Assembly (NCBI GenBank): GCA_016223165.1
Contig: JACRPO010000005.1
Location: 1 to 64,000 of the forward strand
Length of the DNA: 64,000 bases
Source: Burkholderiales bacterium
GTDB taxonomy: Bacteria > Pseudomonadota > Gammaproteobacteria > Burkholderiales > Burkholderiaceae_C
Reading direction: 5' to 3'
The notes below the pieces were generated by a model. The model was not told the DNA's origin and ran no database searches. It saw nothing but the letters and a program-made list of their open reading frames with translations. Positions 1 through 8,270 of this stretch are shown here, one piece after another (the first letter of the stretch is position 1; each line of letters starts with the position of its first letter). The translations under genes and the position numbers were made by a program.

Positions 1-1
1 G

Positions 2-307
2 GGGCAGGCGGGGCAGACGAACTACAGCGCGGCGAAGGCGGGGATGCACGGCTTCACGATGGCGCTGGCGCAGGAGATGGCGAGCAAGGGCGTGACGGTG
101 AACACGGTGAGCCCGGGCTACATCGGCACGGAGATGGTGCGAGCGATCAAGCCCGAGGTGCTGGAGAAGATCGTGGCGACGATCCCGGTGAAGCGGCTGG
201 GCACGCCCGACGAGATCGGCTCGATCGTGGCCTGGCTGGCGGGCGAGGACTCGGGCTTCACGACGGGGGCGGACTTCAGCTGCAACGGCGGCCTGCACAT
301 GGGCTAG
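2..307 (+). CDS. phbB: Acetoacetyl-CoA reductase (PhbB), 3' part only
   Basis: This is the C-terminal 101 residues of a short-chain dehydrogenase; the reading frame is open to the left edge of the window. The catalytic YxxxK motif is visible as NYSAAKAG, followed by the family stretch VNTVSPGYIGTEMV and the C-terminal GFTTGADFSCNGGLHMG, which is characteristic of PHB-type acetoacetyl-CoA reductases rather than FabG. The enzyme reduces acetoacetyl-CoA to (R)-3-hydroxybutyryl-CoA with NADPH in the cytoplasm, the second step of polyhydroxybutyrate synthesis. The upstream genes, usually phaC and phaA, lie outside the window. The SDR family call is certain; the PhbB assignment is strong because of the C-terminal signature. 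Confidence 0.9.
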   Translation, partial: GQAGQTNYSAAKAGMHGFTMALAQEMASKGVTVNTVSPGYIGTEMVRAIKPEVLEKIVATIPVKRLGTPDEIGSIVAWLAGEDSGFTTGADFSCNGGLHMG

Positions 308-364
308 CGGTGGGCTGGCGGTGTAGAGGCGCCGGACCGGGCGGCCCCCCGCCGCATGGCACTC

Positions 365-3300
365 TCAGCTCGGCGGCGTCTGCAGCGCAGCCAAGGCGGC
401 GATCACCGGCGGCAGCGTGGCGAGCGTGCGCTGCAGCGCCCCCTCGTCGATGCCGTCGATGCCGTCGGCGCCTGCCTGCGCACCGCGCAGTGACTGCTCC
501 AAGGCGCCCGCGTGCTCGGCCACGGCGAGCGCGCCCACCGAGGAGGCGACGCTCTTCAGGTCATGCGCGAGCCGGAAAGCCCGTTCGCGGCTGCCGGCGC
601 GGCGCGCGTGCTCGAGTTGGGCCGCCCAGTCGGTCATGAAGCCGGCGGCGTGTTCGGCCAGCCGCTGGTACAGGGCCGGGTCGCCGCCCAGCCGCTCGAT
701 GGCGCCCATGCGGTCGAGCACCGACTCGGCGGCGGAGGGCGCGGCCGGTGGCGGTGGCGCCAGCGGCGCGGCCAGCTGCTGGATGGCCTCGATGAGCTGC
801 GTGCGCGAGTAGGGCTTGGCCAGGTGGCGGTCGCAGCCGGCGTCGAGGCTGGCGCGCACGTCGCTCGCGAAGGCGTTGGCCGTGAGCGCCACCACCGGTG
901 TGCGCCGGCGCGCATTGCCGGCCTCGAGCGCGCGCAGCTCGCGCGTCACCGTGAGCCCGTCCAGGCCCGGCATCTGCACGTCGATGAAGGCGATGTCGTA
1001 GCGGCGCTGGCGCAGCCGCTCCAGCGCCTGGTGGCCGTCCGACGCGAACTCCAGTGCCAGCGGCTGGCCCTCGAGCATGCTGCGGAAGAGGTAGACGTTG
1101 ATCTGGTTGTCCTCGGCGAGCAGCACCGACAGCGGTGCGCCCTCGGCGGCGTTGCCTTGCACGGCGATCTCGTGCGTGGTGGCCGGCATGCCGGCCGGCG
1201 CGAGCGCCGGTGACGGAAGCGGCAACGGCGACCGCGTCGATGTCGAGGTCAGGCCCGGCGACGTCGCCGCGGCAGGCAGGACGATGTGGCCGGCGGAGGG
1301 TGCCGGCGCCGGCTCGGCAGCCGGCAGCGCCGCGGCCGGCAGCGGCAGGCGCAGCGTGAACGTGCTGCCCGCGCCCGGCACGCTTTGCACCTGCACCGAG
1401 CCGCCCATCAGGCGCACGATGCTGCGCGTGATCGAGAGCCCGAGGCCGGTGCCGCCGTACAGGCGCGTGACGCTGCCGTCGGCCTGCGCGAAGGGCTCGA
1501 AGATCGTCTCCAGCTTGCCAGGCGCGATGCCGATGCCGGTGTCGATGACGTCGAAGCGCAGCATGCCCGGCAGTTGCGGGTCGGGCAGCGCGGCCAGCCT
1601 GACCTCGCCGCGCGATGTGAACTTCACGGCGTTGCCGACGAGGTTGATGAGCGCCTGTTCGAGGCGCAGGCGGTCGCCGAGCACGCCGCGCGGCAGCGCT
1701 TCGGCGACGTCGAGCACGAGGCTCAGACCCTTGTCCTCGGCGCGTGCGCGCATCAGCGCCACCAGTTGCGTCAGGGCATGGTGCAGGTCGAACGGCGCCG
1801 GATGCAGCTCGAGCCGGCCGGCCTCGATGCGCGAGAGATCGAGCAGGTCGTTGATGAGCGAGTGCAGGGCCTGCCCCGACTCGCGGAAGACCTGCACGTG
1901 CAGGCGTTGCCTGGGCGTGAGCTCGCTTTGCGCCAGCAGCTCGGCCACGCCGAGCAGCGCGTTCAGCGGCGTGCGGATCTCGTGGCTCACGTTGGCCAGG
2001 AAGGCGCTCTTGGCGCGCGTGGCCTCCTCGCTGACGGCGAGCTGGTGGGCGAGGCGCCGGCGCGCCGCGGCCTGGCCGCGGTGGTGCACGAAGAGCGCGG
2101 CCGACCAGCCCGCGGCCAGCGTGGCCAGCGGCGTTACCCAGTCGCTAGGCTGGCGCCACTGGAACAGCGCCCACAGCGCCCCGACCACCATCGCCGCCAG
2201 CGCCAGCAGCGCGGCGGCGGCGTCACGCGGCGGCGCGGGGCGCCCGCGCCACACCGCCGCCGCGCCCGGCAGCAGCGCCAGCAGCACGAGTGCGATGTCC
2301 AGCGCCGCTGCACGCGGCCGCACCCAGCTGCCCTCGCCGAGCGCCGCGGTGGCTTGCGCCAGCGCCATCGTGCCCGAGACCTGGCCCTGCGGCGTCATCA
2401 CCGCATCGGCCAGCAAGGCGCTGCTCCCGATGAAGACGGCGCGCCCCTGCACCCATGGGCGCAGCGCAGCGGCGTCGCGCTGCCCGAGCGCCGTCTGGGC
2501 GAGCTCGGCGAAGCGCCGCGCCGCCGGCCAGGCTTCGCTCGCCGGCATGGCAAGGTGGTAGGCGCCGTCCGCGTCGAGCGGCGGCGTGGCTGCGGCGGCG
2601 CCTTGCACGGCCAGGTGCACGGCCCAGGGCATCACCGGCAGGCGCTGCTGGGCGGCGTCGTGGTGCCACAGCGGCAGGGCGCGCAGCACGCCGTCGTCGT
2701 CGAGCGGCGTCGTGATCACGCCGAGCGGCGGCGCTCGCCCTTCGGGCCACACGCTCCTGGTGGGCAGGGCCAGCGTGGGCCAGAGGTAGGCGGGCAGCGC
2801 TGCGGTGATCGACGCAGCGTGCGCGACACCCGGCGACGTGCCGCGCGAGATGGCAGGTGAGGGTCCCGGCGAAGGTCCGGTCGAAGGTCCGGGTGATGCG
2901 AGGGGCGGGGCCGCCACGGATGCCGCCGCGGCGGCGGCGCGCGGCAGGTCGGTGGCGTGGCGCAGGCCGGCCGCGGCGAGCACCACCGGCGCCCCGGGGC
3001 GGGCGAGCGTGCGCGCGAGCGCCGCGTCGCCCTCGCCGCTGTCGGCCAGCAACAGGTCGATGGCGATGGCGCGCGCGCTGAGGTCGCGCAACTGCTCGAC
3101 GACGAGCGCATAGACGTCGCGCTTGAACGGCCAGGGGCCGAAGTGCGCCTTCAGCTCGGCCAGCGAGATGTCGTCGATGTCGAAGACGACGACGTCGGCG
3201 CTCGGCCGGCTCGAGGCCAGCAGGCGCAGCTGCACGTCGTGCGCGGTGCGCGAGAGCGGCCTGGCGAGCGGCGTCAGCGACAGCAGCGCCGCGACGAGCG

Positions 3301-3385
3301 CCGCCACGCCCAGGACGGGCCAGGGCCGGCGGCGCGCGCCGGCCCTCAGAAGAGCAGCAACAACGGAAGCAGCCACAGCCACCAC
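365..3385 (-). CDS. CHASE2-domain hybrid sensor histidine kinase with receiver and Hpt domains
   Basis: A 1006-residue membrane sensor kinase. In order: an N-terminal membrane segment (about residues 20-45), an extracytoplasmic CHASE2 domain (about 50-360), further transmembrane helices (about 365-440), a DHp domain with phosphoacceptor His468 in SHEIRTPLN, an HATPase domain with DTGIGIAP and GGTGLGLSI boxes, a receiver domain with phosphoacceptor Asp802 in FIDVQMPG, and a C-terminal Hpt domain with His941 in LAHDLKSV. All phosphorelay residues are present. The start overlaps the end of the upstream LysM/FecR gene by 40 bases, so the two are probably co-translated. A Pro/Ser/Gly-rich insertion interrupts the CHASE2 domain. 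No cognate output regulator is adjacent. Ligand and target are unknown. Confidence 0.9.
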   Translation of the reverse strand: MVAVAASVVAALLRAGARRRPWPVLGVAALVAALLSLTPLARPLSRTAHDVQLRLLASSRPSADVVVFDIDDISLAELKAHFGPWPFKRDVYALVVEQLRDLSARAIAIDLLLADSGEGDAALARTLARPGAPVVLAAAGLRHATDLPRAAAAAASVAAPPLASPGPSTGPSPGPSPAISRGTSPGVAHAASITAALPAYLWPTLALPTRSVWPEGRAPPLGVITTPLDDDGVLRALPLWHHDAAQQRLPVMPWAVHLAVQGAAAATPPLDADGAYHLAMPASEAWPAARRFAELAQTALGQRDAAALRPWVQGRAVFIGSSALLADAVMTPQGQVSGTMALAQATAALGEGSWVRPRAAALDIALVLLALLPGAAAVWRGRPAPPRDAAAALLALAAMVVGALWALFQWRQPSDWVTPLATLAAGWSAALFVHHRGQAAARRRLAHQLAVSEEATRAKSAFLANVSHEIRTPLNALLGVAELLAQSELTPRQRLHVQVFRESGQALHSLINDLLDLSRIEAGRLELHPAPFDLHHALTQLVALMRARAEDKGLSLVLDVAEALPRGVLGDRLRLEQALINLVGNAVKFTSRGEVRLAALPDPQLPGMLRFDVIDTGIGIAPGKLETIFEPFAQADGSVTRLYGGTGLGLSITRSIVRLMGGSVQVQSVPGAGSTFTLRLPLPAAALPAAEPAPAPSAGHIVLPAAATSPGLTSTSTRSPLPLPSPALAPAGMPATTHEIAVQGNAAEGAPLSVLLAEDNQINVYLFRSMLEGQPLALEFASDGHQALERLRQRRYDIAFIDVQMPGLDGLTVTRELRALEAGNARRRTPVVALTANAFASDVRASLDAGCDRHLAKPYSRTQLIEAIQQLAAPLAPPPPAAPSAAESVLDRMGAIERLGGDPALYQRLAEHAAGFMTDWAAQLEHARRAGSRERAFRLAHDLKSVASSVGALAVAEHAGALEQSLRGAQAGADGIDGIDEGALQRTLATLPPVIAALAALQTPPS

Positions 3386-5064
3386 CAGGAGCGCGGAACC
3401 TCGATCACCTGCGCACCGCCGAAGGCGCCGGCCCGACCGTCGGCGCCGATCGTGCGCACGCGCACGTGGTAGGTGCCGGCATCGGGCTTGGGCAGCAGCG
3501 CCTCGGTGCGCGTGCTGCGCTCGTCGAGCACGATCTGCGTGAAGGCCGCGTCGCGGGCGATCTGCACCTGGTAGCTCGCGCCGGCCAGCGGCGCAGCCGC
3601 CCAGTTGACGACGATGCCCTCGGCGGCCGCCTGTGCCTTCTGGCTGCCCGGAGCCGATGGCGGCGGTGGCGGTGGCGGCCGCTCGACCCGATCGAGCATC
3701 TGCGCGTCGCTCCAGGGGCCGGTATCGCCGTCGGCGCGCACGGCGGCGACACGCCAGTGGTGCACGCCGAGCGGCAGCGGCAGGCTCAGGTCGGTGCCGT
3801 CGATGTCGTCGCGTTGCAGCGAAGGCGCGGCGAAGTCGGCCTGCGGCGCCACCTGCACCCGGTAGCGGGCGGCCTGCGGGTTGCGCGCCCAGGCCAGCGT
3901 CACCTGCTCGTCGGTGACCTTCTCGCCGGCGCGCGGCCGCAGCAGGAAGGGCGGCTCGGGGCGCGCCTTCAGCATGAAGAGGCGGCGCGCCGGCCGGCCC
4001 TCGACGCCGTCGCCGTCGCTGGCGCGGACACGCAGCTCGTAGTTGCCGTCGGGCAGGTCGTCGGTCCAGGCGGCGAGCGGCTGCTCGAAGAGGCCGTCGA
4101 GCAGCAGGCGCGGCACCTCGGCCGTGTCGAACACCTGGGCGCGCAGGGCGCGTGCGCCTTCAGCAGTCGACAGCGGCGGCAGTGGCAGCTGCAGCGGCAC
4201 GCGCTCGATGCGCGCCGGCACGCCGGCGAGGTCCGGCGCGGCGAGCAGCGGCCGCGGTGGCGCGACGCCGGTGGCGGTGGCCACGGTGCCGAAGCCGGCA
4301 TCGAGCGTCTGCGGGCCGGCCGCCACGCGCCCTTGCAGCACCTCGGCCAGCGTGCGGCCGCCATCGACGCGGCCCCGGAACTCGGTGCCGCGCACGCCGA
4401 GGTTGACCACCGGCGTGCGCATCTCGAAGCGCGCTGCGGGCAGTGTGGGCCGCGCCGCGGCGGCCGGCGCTTTCGTCGGCGCAGCCGCCGGGGCTGTCGC
4501 CGCCGCCGTCGTCGGGACCTGCGCCTCGGCGCCGCCGGCCTCGAGGCGCAGGCGCGTGTCGACGCTGCCACTCGCGCCCAGGCGCACATGGCGTTCGACG
4601 AGCAGCCGCCCGTTCGGCCCGAGCTGCGTGCGCGAGCCGTCGGCGAAGCGCAGCGAGACGGAAGACTGCGCCCCCGTGACCACGCTGTCGCCCACGCGCA
4701 CCGGCGCGGTGGCCGTCAGCGCCTGGCGCTCGGTGCCGGCGCGCTCGAGCCAGACCTCGCCGTGCGCGTGCAGCACCTCGGCACTGGCCGCCTCCTCGCG
4801 CAGGAAGGCGAGGGGGATGCGCAGCACGCTGCCCGGCCGCAGGCGGTGGGGGTCGGCGACGCGGTTGAGCCTCTGCACCGCGCGCCAGCTGGCCTCGGGC
4901 CGCATCAGCCTCTCGTGCAGGCCGATGAGCGTGTCGCCGCGCTCGATGCGGTAGCTCCACTCCTCCTCGGCGGCGCGCTGCGCCAGCGCGGGCCAGGCCA
5001 GCAGCAGGGCGGCCGCGGCCAAGATCGAGCCGACCTGCCGGCCAACGGGCGCATCGATGGGCAA
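3346..5064 (-). CDS. Exported LysM-FecR-fibronectin-type-III protein
   Basis: A 572-residue protein with an N-terminal signal peptide ending near ALAQ (residue 29). A LysM-like motif follows (YRIERGDTLIGLHERL, about 36-82), then a FecR domain (about 95-240, with VRVGDSVVTGAQSSVSLRF and VVNLGVRGTEFRG), then two or three FnIII-like modules (about 330-550). The last residues are very hydrophobic (SWWWLWLLPLLLLF), suggesting a C-terminal membrane anchor. LysM suggests peptidoglycan binding. FecR domains can transmit periplasmic signals, but no sigma factor is nearby. It overlaps the CHASE2 kinase and is probably its partner, for example an accessory sensor. That pairing is inference; the domain calls are from visible motifs. 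Confidence 0.85.
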   Translation of the reverse strand: MPIDAPVGRQVGSILAAAALLLAWPALAQRAAEEEWSYRIERGDTLIGLHERLMRPEASWRAVQRLNRVADPHRLRPGSVLRIPLAFLREEAASAEVLHAHGEVWLERAGTERQALTATAPVRVGDSVVTGAQSSVSLRFADGSRTQLGPNGRLLVERHVRLGASGSVDTRLRLEAGGAEAQVPTTAAATAPAAAPTKAPAAAARPTLPAARFEMRTPVVNLGVRGTEFRGRVDGGRTLAEVLQGRVAAGPQTLDAGFGTVATATGVAPPRPLLAAPDLAGVPARIERVPLQLPLPPLSTAEGARALRAQVFDTAEVPRLLLDGLFEQPLAAWTDDLPDGNYELRVRASDGDGVEGRPARRLFMLKARPEPPFLLRPRAGEKVTDEQVTLAWARNPQAARYRVQVAPQADFAAPSLQRDDIDGTDLSLPLPLGVHHWRVAAVRADGDTGPWSDAQMLDRVERPPPPPPPSAPGSQKAQAAAEGIVVNWAAAPLAGASYQVQIARDAAFTQIVLDERSTRTEALLPKPDAGTYHVRVRTIGADGRAGAFGGAQVIEVPRSWWWLWLLPLLLLF

Positions 5065-5247
5065 AGGGGAACTCCTCGAACACCGTCGCGAACGGGCCGG
5101 CGAGGGCGGTGCGCGAGGTCGGTTGGCGTTTGCCAGGGACTATGCCATGGCCGCCGCTGGCCGGGCGCGCGCGGCGGCCAGCCTGTTAGGGGAGGGAGTG
5201 CTTGGGGTGGTGCGCGGCGACCCCAGCCATCGAGCCCGTTGTCGTCG

Positions 5248-5285
5248 CCGCCATCACACCGCCATCACGCCGCCATCACACCGCC
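5248..5285. repeat. 11-bp tandem repeat at the yitT stop codon
   Basis: Three consecutive copies of CCGCCATCACA, with single-base variation, and the start of a fourth occupy this stretch. They cover the last codons and the TGA of the YitT-family gene. Read on the minus strand, each copy contains TGATGG, so each carries its own stop codon. Confidence 0.85.
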
Positions 5286-5899
5286 GTGTAGCGCCCGGGC
5301 CGATGGTTGACGGCAATGGCGAAGTTCAGCGCCGCGGCGCCGGCGATCGACAAGGCCAGTTGCCACGGCGTGAGCCAGGGCAGCGATGCCAGCAGCACGA
5401 GGCAGTCCAGCGCCAACTGCAGGTGGCCGGCACGCCAGCCGCGCTTTTCCTGCAGCCACAGCACCAGCACGTTGAGGCCGCCGAGGCTGGCCTGGTGCCG
5501 GAACAGCATCAGCATGCCGGCGCCCATCAGCAGCCCGCCGCCAAGCGCGGCGAACAGCGGCTGCACCGACTGCAGCACGAGCAGCCGCGGCAGCCACTCG
5601 GCGGCGGCCGACAGCAGCGCGACGGCGGCGAAGGTCTTGAGCGTGAAGCGGGCGCCCATGCGCCGCCAGGCGAGCAGGTAGAAGGGCAGGTTGATGAGGA
5701 AGAACGCGACGCCGAACGGCAGCCCGGCCGCATAGTGCGCGAGGAAGGCGAGCCCGGCCGTGCCGCCGGTGACGAGACCGGCGTGCCTGAACAGCGTGAG
5801 CCCAAGGGCCACGAACAGCGTGCCGGTGATGAGCGCCTGCGCATCGTCGAGGCCGCTGTGCGGTGGCGGCGGCGGCGCCGGTCGGGAGACGGTGTTCAC
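5276..5899 (-). CDS. YitT family membrane protein
   Basis: A 207-residue integral membrane protein with five or six predicted helices. The pattern LFRHAGLVTGGTAGLAFLAHYA and the second half-repeat MLMLFRHQASLGGLNVLVLWLQ match the YitT/DUF161 membrane family, which has no settled function. The GTG start overlaps the stop of the DUF2788 gene (GTGA), indicating translational coupling. The longer open frame upstream of the GTG has no membrane character and is antisense or shadow sequence. The stop codon lies inside an 11-bp tandem repeat, so the extreme C-terminus may vary between strains. Confidence 0.85.
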   Translation of the reverse strand: MNTVSRPAPPPPPHSGLDDAQALITGTLFVALGLTLFRHAGLVTGGTAGLAFLAHYAAGLPFGVAFFLINLPFYLLAWRRMGARFTLKTFAAVALLSAAAEWLPRLLVLQSVQPLFAALGGGLLMGAGMLMLFRHQASLGGLNVLVLWLQEKRGWRAGHLQLALDCLVLLASLPWLTPWQLALSIAGAAALNFAIAVNHRPGRYTAV

Positions 5900-6108
5900 T
5901 CGACGCCCATGAAGAACTTGATGAGGCCCTTGGCGACGAAGCCGATGAGCCCCACGCCCAGCGCCAGGAAGAGCACGAAGGTGCCGAAGCGCCCCGCCTG
6001 CGACTCGCGCGCGAGCTGGAAGATGATGAAGACCATGTAGAGCATGAAGGCACCGACCCCGAAGGTCAGGCCGAACCATGCGATCTGTTCTTCCGTGTAG
6101 CCGAACAT
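5896..6108 (-). CDS. DUF2788 small membrane protein
   Basis: A 70-residue protein with two hydrophobic helices (about residues 10-32 and 44-66) separated by a short basic loop, QLARESQAGRFG. Length and layout fit DUF2788 proteins of betaproteobacteria, whose function is unknown. Its ATG overlaps the stop of the DUF2189 gene by an ATGA junction, and its own stop overlaps the GTG of yitT. It therefore sits in the middle of a tightly coupled three-gene membrane operon. Confidence 0.85.
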   Translation of the reverse strand: MFGYTEEQIAWFGLTFGVGAFMLYMVFIIFQLARESQAGRFGTFVLFLALGVGLIGFVAKGLIKFFMGVE

Positions 6109-6989
6109 CAGCGCGGCTCCGACGGCTCCGACGGATCGACGTGCGGTGTCTGCGGCCTGCCGGGCAGGTGCGGCGCGGCCGCGCCCGTGCTGTCGCTTTC
6201 GGGCACGACGAGGTCGCGGTAGGCGTGCCAGCTCGCATGCGCGAGCCACGGCACGACGATGACGAGGCCGACGAGCAGCGTGGCCATGCCCACGAGCGTG
6301 ACGACCATCAGGATGCCGGCCCAGAAGGCGAGCGTCGCGGGCGAGGCCATCACGGCGCGCCAGCTGGTGAGCACGGCGCGCAGCACGCTGACGCGCGGGC
6401 GGTCCAGCAGCAGCGGAATGGCGACGACGCTGCTGGCGAACACCGGCGCCGCGAGCAGGGCGCCGAGCATCAGCCAGACCTCGAAAAGCCACGAGGCGTC
6501 GTGCAGCACCACGTGGTGCAGGAAGTCGAGCGGCCTGTGCACCGGGTGTGCGGCGAAGCTCGTCACCAGCGACGCCGAGGTCAGCACCCAGCCCGTGCCG
6601 GCAAAGGCCAGCAGCACGCCGAAGTGCACGAGGCGCGGGTCGTGCCCGCGCCAGACCCGCCACATCAGGCGCCAGGCGGCGGCGGGCGCCGTGGGCTCGC
6701 CGCGCTCGAGCGAGCGGCTGATCGCGTACAGGCCGGTGGCGACGATCGGCGCGACGATGAGGAAGCCGCTGAAGGCGCCGGCGAGGATCCAGAAGTGATC
6801 GTGTGCGAGCCACACGATGCCGACGCCGAACAGCGCCGAGACGGCGCCGTGCGCCAGGCCCGGGCCGGGGCAGCGCAGCAGGTCCTCGAGGCCGCGGCGC
6901 AGCCAGTCCAGCGGCTGCGCCAGGCCGGCTTCGCGCACGACGATGGCGCCCGGGGTGCCGTCGGCGGGCGGTGAGGAGCGCGGCGGCAT
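6108..6989 (-). CDS. DUF2189 integral membrane protein
   Basis: A 293-residue polytopic membrane protein with about six helices, starting with a soluble segment, REAGLAQPLDWLRRGLEDLLRC. The arrangement and the end of the domain (VVPWLAHASWHAYRDLV) match the DUF2189 family, common in alpha- and betaproteobacteria and sometimes found near cytochrome oxidase genes. No biochemical role is established. It is the first gene of the overlapped DUF2189-DUF2788-YitT group. Confidence 0.88.
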   Translation of the reverse strand: MPPRSSPPADGTPGAIVVREAGLAQPLDWLRRGLEDLLRCPGPGLAHGAVSALFGVGIVWLAHDHFWILAGAFSGFLIVAPIVATGLYAISRSLERGEPTAPAAAWRLMWRVWRGHDPRLVHFGVLLAFAGTGWVLTSASLVTSFAAHPVHRPLDFLHHVVLHDASWLFEVWLMLGALLAAPVFASSVVAIPLLLDRPRVSVLRAVLTSWRAVMASPATLAFWAGILMVVTLVGMATLLVGLVIVVPWLAHASWHAYRDLVVPESDSTGAAAPHLPGRPQTPHVDPSEPSEPR

Positions 6990-7057
6990 GGGGTCTCGGG
7001 CTGGGCAGGGGAACGGGGGAGTCTAGGGATCCGGTCCCGCGGCGCGCTTGATGTCGG

Positions 7058-8161
7058 TCAGGCGGCGGTGTTGGCGCTCTGTGCACGAAGGGCATGGAGG
7101 GCGCATAGGGCGCGGGCCGCCGCCGCGAGCTCGGCTTCGTCGCCGCTGCGCAGCTCGAGCGGCTGCGCGGCTGCGAAGCCGGCGTAGTTGCGGCTCATCG
7201 ACCGTTGGTAGATCGGGTCGTAGTGCTGCAGCAGCAGCTCTTCGACGACCTGGGCATGGTCGCCGGCGCGCGCCAGGGCCTGCCAGCGCCCGACCGTCTC
7301 GGCACCGCGCAACTCACGCAGCGCGGCAAGGCGCTCGCAGAAGCTCTCGGTGTCTTGCACGAAGTGCCCGTAGTCCTGCAGCAGCAGCCGCACGCGTGCC
7401 GGCAGCGGCATCTCGATGGCCAAGCAAGGCGCGGCGCGCAGCCGCTCGAGCAGCGCCTCGGGCACGCGCAGGCGGCCGATCGTGCGGCTCTCGCTCTCGG
7501 CCCACACCGCTCGCGCCGGGTCGAAGCGGCGCATCGCCGTCCACAGCGCGGTCTCGAAGGCTTTCTGCGAAGGCTGCGGCTGCCCCGGCAGCGGCCCGAG
7601 CACGCTGCCGCGGTGGCTGGCCAGCGCCTCGAGGTCGAGCACCTGCGCCCCGGCTTCGGCCAGCACGCCGAGCAGGCGGCTCTTGCCGCTGCCGGTGCGG
7701 CCGCACAGGACGTGGAAGCCGAGCCGCGCGGGCAGCACCTCGAGCTCGCGCAGCACGGCGCGGCGGAACTCGCGGTAGCCGCCCTCGAGCACATGGACGC
7801 GAAAGCCGATGGCGTCGAGCACGGTGGCGAGCGCGCCCGAGCGCTGCCCGCCGCGCCAGCAGTAGACGAGCGGTGCCCACTCGCGCGGCAGCGCCGGCGC
7901 CGCGTTCACGACATGCTGCTCGAGATGGCGCGCGATGTTGCGCGCCACGAGCACGGCACCGCGCTTGCGCGCCTCGAAGGCCGAGACCTGCTTGTAGACC
8001 GTGCCGATCTCGGCGCGTTCGGCATCGTCCAGCGACGGCCAGTTGCGCGCGCCGGGCAGGCGGTCTTCGGCGAACTCGCTCTCGCTGCGCGCGTCGATGA
8101 CGGCGTCGAACGAGGCCAGTCGCTCGATCGCGGTGTCGGCAGTGATCCGCTGAATGGCCAT
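7058..8161 (-). CDS. mnmH: tRNA 2-selenouridine/geranyl-2-thiouridine synthase MnmH
   Basis: A 367-residue protein with an N-terminal rhodanese domain (residues 1-135) whose catalytic Cys101 lies in YCWRGGQRSG, followed by a P-loop domain with Walker A GRTGSGKS at 154-161. This is the domain pair of MnmH (SelU/YbbB), which exchanges sulfur for selenium at the wobble 2-thiouridine of tRNAs for Lys, Glu and Gln, through a geranylated intermediate. SelD, which makes the selenophosphate donor, is not in this window. Length matches the family (about 360 residues). It is separated from glnD by a GC-rich intergenic repeat and is probably transcribed on its own. Confidence 0.92.
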   Translation of the reverse strand: MAIQRITADTAIERLASFDAVIDARSESEFAEDRLPGARNWPSLDDAERAEIGTVYKQVSAFEARKRGAVLVARNIARHLEQHVVNAAPALPREWAPLVYCWRGGQRSGALATVLDAIGFRVHVLEGGYREFRRAVLRELEVLPARLGFHVLCGRTGSGKSRLLGVLAEAGAQVLDLEALASHRGSVLGPLPGQPQPSQKAFETALWTAMRRFDPARAVWAESESRTIGRLRVPEALLERLRAAPCLAIEMPLPARVRLLLQDYGHFVQDTESFCERLAALRELRGAETVGRWQALARAGDHAQVVEELLLQHYDPIYQRSMSRNYAGFAAAQPLELRSGDEAELAAAARALCALHALRAQSANTAA

Positions 8162-8170
8162 GTCCCCTGG

Positions 8171-8266
8171 GGCTCAGCCAAGTGGCCGCCGCGGAACCGG
8201 CTCTGCCGGGCCGCAGGCGGCGCCCCCCTGGGGGGGAGGCGACTGAAGGTCGCTTCGGGGGGGGGT
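8171..8266. repeat. REP-like GC-rich intergenic element
   Basis: The whole gap between glnD and mnmH is G/C-rich self-complementary sequence: CCGGCTCTGCCGG, then GGCGCCCCCCTGGGGGGGAG, then GCGACTGAAGGTCGC followed by a G9 run. Very similar intergenic elements are scattered through many Comamonadaceae-like genomes. It may serve as a terminator or an mRNA-stabilising hairpin after glnD. The call rests on the pattern only; other copies would be outside this window. Confidence 0.6.
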
Positions 8267-8270
8267 CATC

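Noticed and set aside
5248..5285. CRISPR-like repeat
   Set aside because: Units are only 11 bp, directly adjacent without spacers, and overlap a coding end. No cas genes are in the window.
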